DNA of 64,000 nucleotides, from positions 51,552,161-51,616,160 of the forward strand of contig NC_092522.1 in the NCBI RefSeq assembly GCF_037038585.1, in the 5' to 3' direction. The position numbers were made by a program, and so were the translations under genes. The notes beneath the pieces were generated by a model. It was not told the origin of the DNA and made no database searches. It saw nothing but the letters and a program-made list of their open reading frames with translations. Below, piece by piece: positions 54,901-61,800 of this stretch. The first letter of the stretch is position 1. Each line of letters begins with the position of its first letter. The stretch is from Patagioenas fasciata. Its lineage: Eukaryota > Chordata > Aves > Columbiformes > Columbidae.

Positions 54901-57749
54901 TTGTCTCACCAAAGAATTACAAGTTTCAAAGTAACATCAAGGTACATCAGTAGGTCACACACAAATAGCTTTCACTGTCACTGCCTAAGCTATACTGTTA
55001 GAATTCTGGTCAATTTATGCTAGATTTCACTCTTCCTTTTCTCTTTTGAACATACAAACCTTCCTGAGACCCTACTACTAGGGAAGTGATCAGCTCCTCT
55101 GGAAAATCCTATTCTCTCTCTATAGGAAACTTAAAAGATAAGTCACTTAAATCAGATTGTTTACACTGAAGAAATGCCTGGAGAATCACTATAAGGCATC
55201 AATTCTTGATATTCTGAACATGATGTATACAACCAGAAGCTCCTGGGTGACAGTTTGCAGCACAGGCACATGCCAGCTGCAAAGTTAACGCAGACTGTCA
55301 ACTGCCATGTCTGAACAGTTTAATCTGATCCAGTCTGACCCAGCTCAGGCACACCCAACCGAAAGTCATATTCAGGTTACTGCATCTTCACTGGTGCCAC
55401 TCTCAGTGTGGCCCCTATAAAAGCAAGACATGCCCAATGGACAAGCTGAGCCAGGAAAAGCACAGAAAACAGACAATTCTCAGCTTTCAAGCAGTCTAGT
55501 AAAAGGGTTTTCATTTAAGCTGATAAATAGTACACGTGTGAATCACATAATCATCTGGGTTGAAAATACTGCCAAATTTGGGTCAGCTCAGGATAACAGT
55601 GAGAAAAATGTGAACATTTGTAATTATCTGTAAGGAAAATATACCTTAGCTATAAAACTGTTACCTACTGTCAGTTTGTTGCAGATACATCTGCAACCTT
55701 ATCAAACATTTTTAGAAGTAGTAGTCTAAAAAGCTCAAGCATTCAGAGAGATATGAATACACTTAATTTTTACTATCAGTAGTTCAGCTGAAATAAGTGT
55801 CATTGTTGACAGTTAGAAGCATGCTCCTATACAGGTTCAGAGGTTTAAACTGCAGAGCTAATGCAAGTAGAATTTCTATTTCTTTCCATAATAACTATAA
55901 TGAAGGTGATAGCTTCTGTGTAACATCTAGTTAATGATGACAAACATGTAAGCCTGACCTAAAAAAATTGTAAAATTTGTTAAGCTACTAACAAAACTAC
56001 AGAAGTACAATCTGCCATAAACAAGAAGAAAATAGGTTGGAGTTAGAATATGTTAGGAATTGATAAATCCATTAATCGGGCATGAAATGAGCCACAGACA
56101 GTCAGCAGTCAACCTACAATTCCAGAAAGACTGTGCTATGTTCTCAAAACAATCATGAAGGCTCCTTCTCACTAGCATCAGCCCACTTCTTTGAACAAGC
56201 AACCGTCAGCCAACAATGATATTGTTAAAACCCAAACAATAGGGACGAATTATTATGAATTAGTGCAGGATGCGGGAAATAATCACAGAAACTTCTCATC
56301 TTAGCATTCAGGAAACAGTTTGCAACAAGCAGAACTGAAAATACCCAAAGCAATTCTTTCAAGCTATCACAGACTGAATAATCTTAGAATTGCTGTCAAG
56401 ACTTTCTCATGGCTATGCCAGCAGCCAGCACCTGTGTGCAGAAACAAGAGTAAGCTCCAAGACCAAGCCAACGTGATTTCTTAGAGGCTTCTGTTAATAA
56501 CCAAGCAGGACCTGGGCCAGGCCAAGAGCAAGTGTGAATTTCCTCCTTTTCCCCGGGAACACGCACACGATCAGCCTCCACCCTCCGAGCGGGGAGCGCG
56601 CTGTCACACACAAACAGGACTGTAACCTGCCTCCCCGGCTCTCCCCCCTCCCCCCGCCGCACAGCACCAACCAGCCAAAGAGAACATGACAAGGGGCAGT
56701 GGAAGGGTGTGGTTTGACTAATACTTTTTTTAAAAAAAAAAAAAAGTAAAACCCAGCCTCTCTCAGCCATCAAAAACACCCATTTCGTTAGGAAGAAATT
56801 ACCCGCTGTGTTTTTCCGGTACAACATGTGAACTCAGGACTACGAACCTGCTCCTGATATTTACTTTGCACGGAGGGCTGGCAGGCTTCGGACACAGCGA
56901 GCCAAGGCGTTCCGTCCGTCACGCCCTGGGGAAGCTCCCCCGGAGATTGCACCAGCGGCCCCGAGAGCCGCTCAAGTAGAAGCAGGTTGCTTTGTAAGAG
57001 GCGCCTTCTGCACAAAGCTCAGTATTTAAAGAAACAAACAAGCAGCCAACAACAAAAAGCGCCAGGCTTTTTAGTCCTTCTACTAGCTGCCTCTAGGCTC
57101 TGATTAACTCAGAGACAAAAAAAAAAAAAAAAAAAAGAAAAAACAAAAACACAAAAAAAACCCAGAGAGGTAACCCGCTTCGGAGTCGAGCGGGGAGCAG
57201 CTTCCGTATTACCGCCCTTGCCCACCCCTTCTCACCACCTCCAGTTCCCAGAGGGTTTCCTGCCTAGGAGCCGCCTGTCCCGCAGGGTCGGGCCGGCATT
57301 GCCTGCGGGAGACGAGGGCTCCTGCCTTGCGTTCCCTTTCTCTCCCTGGCCAATATAACCTGCCTCCGCCCGAGCGGCTCCGGGCACAGTAAGGGGCTCC
57401 CCCCGGCTCTCCCCGCCGAGAGTCGGAGCCTCCTTCCCGGCCACAGGGGGCCGCGCGTTACCGGAGAGGGGGGAGAGGCCTGTGCCCGAGCCCCCGGCCG
57501 GGGGGGCAGGCTGACCGCGGACCGGAGGCGGGTGCGGCCTGGCCTGGCCGCGGTGTCTCACCTTCCGGGCGGCCCTGGGAGGGGGGGTCGGCGGAGCGAG
57601 CCGGCCCGGGCGGGGGGGGTCGCGGTGGGGTCGCTTACCTCGGTAGGGTCGCTGATTTCGAACAGGTCCAGCCGGTTCGCGTTCCAGTGGTTGATGATGT
57701 CGGCGAGTTTGCGCCGCTCCTCCTCCCGGCTGCCACCGCCGCCCGACAT
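681..57749 (-). CDS. AFDN: Afadin, 5' part of the gene (coding exons 1-11, incomplete at the 3' end)
   Basis: Afadin is a scaffold of adherens junctions. It binds nectin tails and F-actin and takes up Ras/Rap GTPases through two RA domains. Eleven minus-strand exons join in frame to 527 codons plus two bases: join of 57639-57749, 22049-22244, 20272-20384, 18135-18295 (or 18298), 17246-17406, 16105-16262, 10511-10622, 9948-10115, 8368-8412, 1672-1766 and 681-943. All introns are GT-AG. By position, residues 38 to about 135 match RA1, about 248-350 match RA2, and the FHA domain falls mainly in residues 441-510. The DIL and PDZ domains lie beyond the left edge. Residue numbers assume the downstream acceptors at exons 3 and 4. 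I identified the gene by recognising the protein; no search was run. All exons lie in the usual order with no frameshift or stop, so this is a functional gene and not a pseudogene. Confidence 0.97.
944..1671 (-). other. AFDN: AFDN intron 10
   Basis: This 728-nt intron has donor GTATGG and acceptor TTTCCAG. I see nothing else recognisable in it. Confidence 0.85.
1672..1766 (-). CDS. AFDN: AFDN coding exon 10 (lead-in to FHA)
   Basis: This 95-nt exon completes an aspartate codon and encodes [20 protein letters not shown] then [11 protein letters not shown] (residues 409-440), ending in phase 0. The [11 protein letters not shown] strand starts the FHA-type beta sandwich region. The acceptor is CTGCAG/AT and the donor is CAG/GTATGG. 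It is separated from exon 9 by 6.6 kb and from exon 11 by 728 nt. Confidence 0.96.
3987..4091. repeat. 21-bp minisatellite, five copies, next to a poly-A tract
   Basis: Five head-to-tail units of 21 bases each (AACAAAATAAG followed by CAAAATAAAC) start at 3987, 4008, 4029, 4050 and 4071. The first four are identical in what I can read, and the fifth is degenerate. An A-rich tract from 3960 leads straight into it, which suggests growth from an A-rich tail by slippage. It lies in intron 9. The repeated LFILLIL-type peptide frames on the minus strand come from this array and are not genes. Confidence 0.85.
4881..5185 (+). mobile_element. CR1 LINE, well-preserved 3' end
   Basis: This is recognisable as the 3' part of an avian CR1: the GGAACACAGGAGGTTCCA block, the CAGGCTGCCCAGGGAG block, GGTGTTCCTGCTCCAGCAGG, CCCTTCCAATCCCTAACATT, and the tail ATTCTGTGATTCTGT. 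It is 5'-truncated, as usual for CR1, and lies in intron 9 antisense to AFDN. It looks the closest to consensus of the four CR1 pieces here, so probably the youngest. Subfamily not assigned. Confidence 0.88.
8368..8412 (-). CDS. AFDN: AFDN coding exon 9 (45-nt exon before FHA)
   Basis: This short exon encodes the shared glycine followed by [14 protein letters not shown] (residues 394-408). It lies inside a region conserved in afadin between RA2 and FHA. The acceptor is ACCCCAG/GG and the donor is GAAG/GTAACA. At 45 nt with phase 1 on both sides, it could be included or skipped without a frameshift. Histidine-alanine-histidine stands where I recall histidine-threonine-tyrosine in mammals. It is too short to find by ORF length and was placed from the flanking exons and splice sites. 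Confidence 0.93.
8413..9947 (-). other. AFDN: AFDN intron 8
   Basis: This 1.5-kb intron contains an A-rich simple stretch at 8856-8920 (an A-run of 19, a second of 13, then AAGG-type repeats). A 133-codon + strand frame spans it, but its lysine runs come from the A-tracts, so I do not call it a gene. Confidence 0.8.
9948..10115 (-). CDS. AFDN: AFDN coding exon 8 (end of RA2 and linker)
   Basis: This 168-nt exon encodes [20 protein letters not shown], then a short variable linker ([20 protein letters not shown]) and [14 protein letters not shown]. The last RA2 strand, [10 protein letters not shown], is well kept. The lysine-rich linker after it differs from the mammalian version as I recall it, as expected for a loop between domains. 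The acceptor is TTTCAG/GA and the donor is CCAG/GTAAGA. Entry and exit phases are both 1, so skipping would keep the frame. Confidence 0.95.
10116..10510 (-). other. AFDN: AFDN intron 7
   Basis: This 395-nt intron has donor GTATGT and acceptor TTTCAG. I see no repeat or further element in it. Confidence 0.85.
10511..10622 (-). CDS. AFDN: AFDN coding exon 7 (RA2 domain, middle)
   Basis: This 112-nt exon encodes [18 protein letters not shown], then [19 protein letters not shown] plus one base (residues 301-337). The DDDECPLQI segment is the typical RA2 turn and strand. The acceptor is TTCTAG/GTC and the donor is AAG/GTATGT. Intron 6 before it is about 5.5 kb, and intron 7 after it is only 395 nt. 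Confidence 0.96.
10623..16104 (-). other. AFDN: AFDN intron 6
   Basis: This 5.5-kb AT-rich intron contains only short chance frames, the longest about 104 codons on the minus strand. A hydrophobic 74-codon minus-strand frame at 13625-13849 has no family signature. I see no interspersed repeat that I can name. Confidence 0.8.
16105..16262 (-). CDS. AFDN: AFDN coding exon 6 (RA2 domain, first part)
   Basis: The exon encodes [39 protein letters not shown] and [10 protein letters not shown] (residues 248-300), the first half of RA2. RA2 is the lower-affinity of afadin's two Ras/Rap-binding folds. The acceptor is CCAAG/GTGGG and the donor is CGT/GTAAGT, ending in phase 0. The isoleucine in FAVIEAL replaces the alanine I recall from mammals. 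The rest is almost invariant. Confidence 0.96.
16263..17245 (-). other. AFDN: AFDN intron 5
   Basis: This 983-nt intron has donor GTACTG and acceptor CCAAG, a less common AAG acceptor. I see no repeat family and no open frame that resembles a protein. Confidence 0.85.
17246..17406 (-). CDS. AFDN: AFDN coding exon 5 (linker with basic helix)
   Basis: This 161-nt exon encodes [17 protein letters not shown], then [26 protein letters not shown] and SSDGRPDS (residues 194-247). The [12 protein letters not shown] part is a charged helix-like segment just before RA2. The acceptor is TGGCAG/TGAG. Its first base completes the isoleucine codon from exon 4. The donor is CAG/GTACTG, leaving one G for the next exon. 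Conservation with afadin is very high. Confidence 0.96.
17407..18134 (-). other. AFDN: AFDN intron 4
   Basis: This 728-nt AT-rich intron has donor GTAAGT and acceptor GGCAG. It has A-rich runs near 17914-17978 and no recognisable element. Confidence 0.85.
18135..18298 (-). CDS. AFDN: AFDN coding exon 4 (lysine-rich linker after RA1)
   Basis: The exon encodes [20 protein letters not shown], then a basic run of lysine, glutamate and arginine, then [17 protein letters not shown]. The acceptor is a tandem CAGAAG. Start 18298 adds a lysine (PPK-K-AQS) and start 18295 gives PPK-AQS. The upstream CAG is the better acceptor by general rules, whereas my memory of the mammalian protein favours the shorter form. 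The donor AT/GTAAGT splits an isoleucine codon. The segment links RA1 to RA2. Its lysines are encoded almost only by AAA, making nearly pure A-tracts at 18204-18227. Confidence 0.94.
18204..18227 (-). repeat. AFDN: Coding A-tract in AFDN exon 4
   Basis: On the coding strand this is A7-G-A8-G-A7, read as lysine-lysine-glutamate repeats. Lysines use AAA almost without exception. It lies inside conserved coding sequence and is prone to replication or polymerase slippage. Confidence 0.85.
18299..20271 (-). other. AFDN: AFDN intron 3
   Basis: This intron is about 2.0 kb, with donor GTGAGT and acceptor TTTCAG. It contains a CR1 fragment at 18966-19430 and an AAT-rich stretch near 19707-19736. Nothing else is recognisable. 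The acceptor is a tandem CAGAAG; use of the second AG moves the boundary to 18296. Confidence 0.85.
18966..19430 (+). mobile_element. CR1 LINE fragment, 3' part
   Basis: Characteristic CR1 blocks appear in order: GGGTCCAGAGGAGGCCAC, TTCAGCCTGGAGAAGAGAAGG, the GGAACAGGTTTCCCACAGAGG block, CTGGACAGGGCTCTGAGCAA, GGACCCTTCCAACCCAAGC and the tail ATTCTATGATTCC. It lies in intron 3, antisense to AFDN. Point changes are spread throughout, so it is older than the copy at 4.9 kb. Confidence 0.88.
20272..20384 (-). CDS. AFDN: AFDN coding exon 3 (RA1 domain, second part)
   Basis: The exon encodes [19 protein letters not shown] through NENDTLPPK (residues 103-140), the last strands of RA1, and ends in phase 0 at donor AAG/GTGAGT. 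The acceptor is a tandem AAGAAG. Using the downstream AG (exon start 20384) gives SG-E-RRLD, the form I remember from mammals. Using the upstream AG (exon start 20387) adds one glutamate (SG-EE-RRLD). Either choice keeps the frame. With start 20384 the exon is 113 nt long and completes the codon begun in exon 2. Confidence 0.95.
20388..22048 (-). other. AFDN: AFDN intron 2
   Basis: This AT-rich intron is about 1.66 kb. It holds short poly-A runs (near 21170-21182 and 20462-20471) but no repeat family I recognise and no further exon. The acceptor side has a good T-rich tract followed by the tandem AAGAAG. If the downstream AG is used, the intron extends to 20385. Confidence 0.85.
22049..22244 (-). 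CDS. AFDN: AFDN coding exon 2 (RA1 domain, first part)
   Basis: This 196-nt exon starts [15 protein letters not shown] and runs to [10 protein letters not shown] plus one base. It covers residues 38-102 and opens the codon for residue 103. This is the first half of RA1, the ubiquitin-like fold that binds GTP-loaded Ras or Rap1. The acceptor is TTTACAG/GAC and the donor is GAG/GTTGGT, which is weaker than GTAAGT. It follows the 35-kb intron 1, so its recognition depends on exon definition. Confidence 0.97.
24370..24800 (-). mobile_element. Decayed LINE ORF2 fragment (CR1/L3-like), minus strand
   Basis: On the minus strand, fragments interrupted by stops and frameshifts resemble the segment ahead of the reverse transcriptase in CR1/L3-type LINEs. 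The clearest is [19 protein letters not shown] near 24410-24470, which recalls the common FFASVFTEE motif. It is preceded by a GNLPG-like and GPQDDH-like stretch. A 132-codon open frame at 23942-24340 on the same strand may continue it, but I do not recognise its residues. The element is long dead. Family assignment is from memory only. Confidence 0.4.
26114..26142. repeat. TA/TG compound microsatellite
   Basis: Alternating TA and TG dinucleotides form a 29-base stretch in intron 1: ATGTATATG, then GTGTGTGTGTA, then TATATATAT. Confidence 0.8.
36376..36480. mobile_element. Possible ancient hAT-type DNA transposon remnant
   Basis: The segment has the feel of a shared amniote repeat: GTGTCAAACTTGTTTTCACC, GGGGCCACGTCAGCCTTGCG, TTCAAAGGGCCAAACATAGG and TTTAGGACTGCACACC. 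A GGGTGTCAAAC-like end is typical of hAT terminal repeats. I cannot name the family and the ends are approximate. Confidence 0.4.
37410..37472. repeat. A/C-rich simple sequence
   Basis: This run of AAAC and AAC units forms about 60 bases of low-complexity sequence in intron 1. Confidence 0.75.
39715..40435 (+). mobile_element. CR1 LINE fragment, diverged
   Basis: About 720 bases follow the CR1 order: a TGCAAAGTCCTGC block, AAGAACCTGGGGATCTTGGTG, TCCTGAGCTGTATTAATAGG, TTTTGGGCTGCCAATACAG, GGAGAAAATACGGCTTTGGG and TTTCACCATTAAG. Many substitutions and small gaps mark it as old, and the terminal tail is only partly kept. It lies in intron 1, antisense to AFDN. Confidence 0.75.
40865..41075 (-). 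mobile_element. CR1 LINE fragment, opposite orientation
   Basis: This reads as CR1 in reverse. CCAATCCAACCTCCTGGT, CAGCCTGGTCTTAAAAACC and TGTGCAACCTGTTCCACT are complements of the 3' CR1 blocks that occur in sense near 19270-19410. It begins about 430 bases from the previous CR1 but points the other way, so it is a separate insertion. It is diverged, with approximate ends. Confidence 0.65.
43857..43898. repeat. T-run, 14-base G-run, T-run
   Basis: A T-tract is followed by 14 consecutive G at 43868-43881 and then a GTTTGTTGGG and T8 stretch. On the AFDN transcript strand this reads as C14 between A-tracts. Such homopolymers are hard to sequence, so the length may be inexact. Confidence 0.75.
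45906..46045. repeat. Exact 70-bp tandem duplication
   Basis: Positions 45906-45975 are repeated base for base at 45976-46045. Each unit contains the inverted repeat CATTCTAAC-AAA-GTTAGAATG, a 9-bp stem with a 3-base loop (first copy 45932-45952). The unit is not low-complexity. No differences between the copies means a very recent duplication or an assembly artefact. It lies in intron 1. Confidence 0.92.
46125..46211. repeat. A/C-rich simple sequence
   Basis: About 85 bases are made only of A and C (AACAAAAA-type units, one CCCCC). They start 80 bases after the 70-bp duplication. Confidence 0.75.
50746..50775. repeat. Poly-A followed by a GGGGG/CCCCC hairpin
   Basis: Fifteen A are followed by G5 at 50761-50765, loop CAAA, and C6 at 50770-50775. 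The G and C runs can pair as a short strong hairpin. No transcription unit on the + strand is known here, so I do not call it a terminator. Confidence 0.55.
56396..57179. other. GC-rich shoulder of the CpG island in intron 1
   Basis: This is the part of intron 1 closest to exon 1. From about 56,560 it is richer in G and C than the rest of the intron, with C-rich runs near 56645-56660. A pure A-run of 20 lies at 57117-57136. Open frames of 143 and 75 codons on the minus strand here show no motif I recognise. I treat the region as non-coding, possibly regulatory. Confidence 0.5.
57639..57749 (-). CDS. AFDN: AFDN coding exon 1 (start codon, residues 1-37)
   Basis: The exon begins [19 protein letters not shown] and ends in EISDPTE, the N-terminal helix that precedes RA1 in afadin. 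The ATG at 57749 has A at -3 and T at +4. I see no other ATG on the minus strand between 57750 and about 58690, so this is the first AUG of any plausible 5' leader. The donor is GAG/GTAAGCG and the exon ends in phase 0 after exactly 37 codons. The glycine-rich start is longer than the mammalian MSAGGRDEERR form as I remember it. The exon is very GC-rich and lies in the CpG island. Confidence 0.95.
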
Positions 57750-58331
57750 CCTCGCCGAGCCCGCCGCCGGGGAGCCGAGCCGGGGCCGGGCCCTCTCCGC
57801 CGAGCACCGGCGAGGGTTGGAGGCGGGGACGGAGCACGGGGTCCCTCAGTCCCGGTTGGAGAGGGGAGGGGCAGGTTCTCCTCTCGGCCGCCGCCGGCAC
57901 GGGCGCCGCGAAAACGCCCTGGGATCGCTCCGGCGATAGCGGTCGGCCCCGGAGGAAGGCGAGGAAGAAGAGAAAGGGGGAAGGGCGGCGAGGAGAAAGG
58001 ATGCCCCGCGTCGGCGGTGGCGGCCGCCGTGTCTCCCGGCTCGGCAGTGTCTGTTCCCGGTCGCCTGTCCTCAGCCCTGCGAAGCCGCCGCCGCCGCCTT
58101 TCTCCGCCCCAGTATCGCCCTCCCCTCGCTCGCTCCCTCACACACCGTCTCGTGCGCGCCCCCGCCCGGCCGCCCGCCCTCCCTCTCCTGGGGCGCGTGC
58201 GCGCGCTCTCGCCGGCCGTCACCTCCCGGCGGCGGCCGCGCGCCTCAGGAGGGCGCCCCCACCTCTCCTCTCTGCTGCTTCGCTCCACTCCCTTCCCTTC
58301 CTCTCTCTTCCCCTCCCTCTCCCAGCGGCGC

Positions 58332-58367
58332 GGGGAGGGGGCCGGGGGCGGCGGGGCCGGGCCGGGG
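58332..58367 (+). promoter_or_regulatory. Predicted G-quadruplex motif upstream of AFDN exon 1
   Basis: Six G-runs of 3-5 bases lie within 36 bases, at 58332-58335, 58337-58341, 58344-58348, 58353-58356, 58359-58361 and 58364-58367, separated by loops of 1-4 bases. This meets the usual G4 pattern with runs to spare. It sits on the + strand about 600 bases upstream of the ATG. Formation in cells is inferred. Confidence 0.6.
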
Positions 58368-58820
58368 CGCGGCCAGGTGCGGCGGGTCCCTTCGCGCCGT
58401 GAACGAGCCTGGGGGGAGGAGCGGCGGCCGCCGGGGACACGCGGCGGCCGTTGGCGCGGCGGGGGGCGGGTTGCCGGCAGGAGGCTGCTCGCCGGCAGCG
58501 GGAGCGGCGGCGGGAGCCCTGGCTGCTGCGCGGGGGCCGCGGTCGGGCGCTCGCAGCAACAAAGGGCCTGGGCCGCCGCGGCCGCCGGAACAAAGACCCT
58601 GCGGGCGGAGGCTGGCGCGGCCCCGCTCCGCGCTCGGGCGGGCGGACGGGAGCGTCCCCGCTACCTTGCCCTGCCTGCCGAAACCCGCCCTGCCCATGGG
58701 CAGGGGTCAGGGCGCAGGGCCGCTCCCCCTGCGGCCTCCAGCCCGCTCCTCGCCTTTGTGCCTCAGCTGTACCCGGCAGAGCGAGGAGAATAACGCCCGG
58801 GTGCTACTGTGTTTAATAAT

Positions 58821-61800
58821 GTTTATGGAGTCTTTTCGGAGCACTGCATGAAAGGAATTGTATAAAAAGACTGTATTGACAGAAATTCCCACAGCTTGAG
58901 ATGCACCTGAGATGAAGTTAAAGCATCAGATGTGTTCTAATGTTTTTTAGGCATATAATTTATGTGTGGTTTCTCACGAATGTGTCAACTGGCTCCTAGG
59001 AGGCATCACCCATTGTATAGACTGTAATCCAGTACAGCTCTGGGGGTTTGGCTTTGTTTTTTAACCCACTAAAGTAAGTAATGGATCCTGATACTTTGAT
59101 GGTTGATTTGTTTTGCATTGGGCATGCTCTGGAACTTAGTACCTTGAACAATCGTATTTGAACTCGGTTGTCTGTGTATCTTTTTGGTTTCTTCAGGTGA
59201 TTAAAATGGGGGAAATGCTGTTTCTTTTTAGTGTACCTGGCAAAGTATTTCAAGTTCCTCTTTGCTGAGGGAGTTCAGATGTGTGGGTTTTGCTGATGAA
59301 GTTTTGATTGGCTGGGTTATATGAAGAAGGAGATTCCTCAGAGGCCTTGTCTACATTAAGCAATTAAATTATTGTTTTTATCCAGCATTGTAACTCCTGT
59401 ATAAGTACGAGCAGTTCTGGTTTTACAGGTGAAGGTCAGTTATACTTTTGCCCTACATCTGTAACTGTGCTATGTTAGAGCTTTAGAGTCCCAAGGATGG
59501 AACAGATCCTATTTCTTGGGTCCCAAACTCTGGAAGGTGCTGAAAGCCCTTCTGAGAGCCGTTAGAGACCTTGAAGAAGGGGACAAACCTCAAGTTCTTG
59601 TAATATCGTATTAAAACTATACTGTATTCCTTTTAGAAGTGTAGAGAGAAGAAGGAAAAAGCACAAATATAACACTTCTTACATAAAAGGGAAAAAAAAG
59701 GGGACTGTATTTTTTTCCATATCCAGAGACTGTGCTACCAGACGACTTTGGATGTTCTGGGAGTGCTTGCAAAGATCAAGACACTATGTAAAATGTGTGG
59801 TGCAGTAGCCCACCACCCAGGCACATAGCTGTGTGCTCTGTCATAGATGACATTTGTGCAGTGGTGTTGTGACTTAGATGCTTGACTCTGTCTGCATATT
59901 GGTGAAATGGGATTGTACAAGATACAGGATGAGAACCGGTGGTTGTATTACTTCAGGGTTAGGAAGGAGACTTTTAGGTACAGGGTGTGCATAGATCATG
60001 ATTTTGCTGTTACAAGCTACATTGATAAAATTGTTTTTCCTGGGAAAGAGAGTTGGTTGCTCTGGTAAAACTGGCTACTAAAAGTAATTGATTTAGCGTT
60101 GCTGGCATGCCTGGGTTTTCAAATGCCAAGGAGCACCAGGAATGAAATTATCACTGTGCTGGACCCACGTGGTATATATAATCAGCTGTGAATTTATTTA
60201 TTTCTATTGTAACTGCAGCTAGTCAGCATTTCTAAACTGTAGCTGGACTCCAGTCTGGATACAAACAAATCTCTAAAACTGAGCAGGCTAATAATGTTTG
60301 GATGTCATTTCTCAGAAATCCCAAGTCACTGCAGTGTATTTCTGTAGTGGCAGGAAAACTGGAAATGTTGCTGATGGTCGGATACCAGCAGTGACCACGC
60401 AGCTGATTAGCTCTGCACTGAGCTGAACAGTGCTGAAGCAATATTAAAAGAAACCAGGCACTGCAGAACAAGTTGTTGCAATCAACAGACAAATGTCATC
60501 ATCATAGACAAGATGGGTGATCCATCAGGACAGAATAAGTATGGAAATTGAACTGTGGGAGGTAAAGCATGAGTCCTGATCTCCTTGGAAAAGCTAGTGT
60601 GCAGAGAGCTAAAGCATGAAATTATAGTGTACAAGCTAGTTTACAGTGGAAAATGTGTGCTGCTTCCCTTTCAGTCGCTATTTTTTTTATATGGCTATTG
60701 CAATGGGAAGTAAAGCAGCTGCTGTAAAGCCCAGCAAGTGACATGATTCCTGTGAAGAGTTGTAAAAAACATTCAGAGATATTTATGAATGCCAAGAATT
60801 ATACACATAAAATACATTATAAACAGGATTGTGTGTTTGAGCCATCATCAAGGCATCTTCCATTTCAAGTATTACATAAATTTACTTGAAACCAGTAAAT
60901 TAAATTTTCCTCTGTACACTTTCTCAGATTTTTATAATTTGCATAGTGAGAAGACAGAATCTTATTTGAGGAATTTCCAGTTCAACCCAGCATTTCTCTA
61001 AGTAGTTCCACTGAAGCTGGTGGCAGTTGATTTAACTCTATAAATGATCACATACTTGATAAGAAATAATAGGGTGAACGAAGCAAAAGAACAGAGAACA
61101 AAAACTGCTTTACTTGCAAGTGATAATGAAAAATGTTTTTTTACTTCTTTCCTCACTGAACAATGTTCTTTTTTAAAGTGCTTAAGATAACTAAGCTACC
61201 GTAAGCCGTTATTGTGATTGTTTGTTCAGCACTCAAAGTATAATATGCATTCTACAGAACAAATAAGATAAATGCCCTTCCCTGTAGGGCTTGCAAGCTA
61301 AACTTTGTTGCAGGTGAGCAAAACAACTAGCAGATAAATCCATAAATAAGAAACACAGATACACAAGGAGGCCTTTGCAATCCTCTCTATTCTGAGACAT
61401 CAAGAATTGCGGTGCCTATGTGATTACCTGCTGCAAGGGGGTCGTGTCTGTGCAGCTTCTCTCATTAATCATATTGGCGTACATTTGTGCTCGGGGATCT
61501 GATGGTTATAAGTAACAACATCATACAGGGTACCTTTATTCCTACTCCTTGTCTGGTACAGTTCATGCAGACAGTTCTCTTGCACAGGGAAGGTTTGCGT
61601 GAAGGTAGGGTTCTGCTCTGCTGGTCTCCTGGCTGCTCGCCAGCTGCCCATATGGTTGTAAGAATGCAGCATTAATTTTCTGAGGCAGCATGCATCTAAT
61701 GTATAGTGCCACACTGTATAAATCAGCACACTATTGGAAGTTATAAATTCATAGATAGGACTGTAATTATTAGAGTAACTCTTCTCATGGCTTCCCAAAA

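Larger units (their letters stand above)
22245..57638 (-). other. AFDN: AFDN intron 1 (about 35.4 kb)
   Basis: This is by far the largest intron, with donor GTAAGCG and acceptor TTTACAG. It is AT-rich with no exon I can support. Listed separately are a decayed LINE piece (about 24.4-24.8 kb), a TA/TG microsatellite (26.1 kb), a possible hAT piece (36.4 kb), two CR1 copies (39.7-41.1 kb), a G-run (43.87 kb), a 70-bp duplication (45.9 kb) and a poly-A/GC hairpin (50.75 kb). Other A-rich simple stretches lie near 33414-33460 (with CAA repeats), 35876-35912, 52815-52875, 53779-53796 and 54773-54790. In the remaining stretches I see no gene. Conserved enhancers may exist but cannot be told without alignment. 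Confidence 0.85.
57180..58820 (-). promoter_or_regulatory. AFDN: CpG island with AFDN promoter and 5' UTR
   Basis: GC content and CpG density jump here against AT-rich surroundings. The island covers exon 1, its donor and about 1 kb upstream of the ATG. There are many GC-box-like runs (for example GGGGGGCGGG near 58460 and GGGCCGGGGCGCGG near 58358), an NRF1-like GCGCGTGCGCGC near 58193-58204, and no clear TATA box near a start. This fits a broad housekeeping-type promoter. I cannot place the transcription start site from sequence alone. The island extends well past exon 1 on the upstream side, so divergent transcription is possible. Confidence 0.85.

Noticed and set aside
57232..58697. Several long minus-strand frames (222, 217, 150 and 124 codons) around exon 1
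   Set aside because: They are in other frames than the afadin start, lack any domain, and some need a non-ATG start. They are composition artefacts.
57687..58793. 368-codon open frame on the + strand across the CpG island
   Set aside because: The composition is nearly all R, A, P and G, other overlapping frames in the island are also open, and it runs antisense through AFDN exon 1. Low stop frequency in GC-rich DNA explains it.
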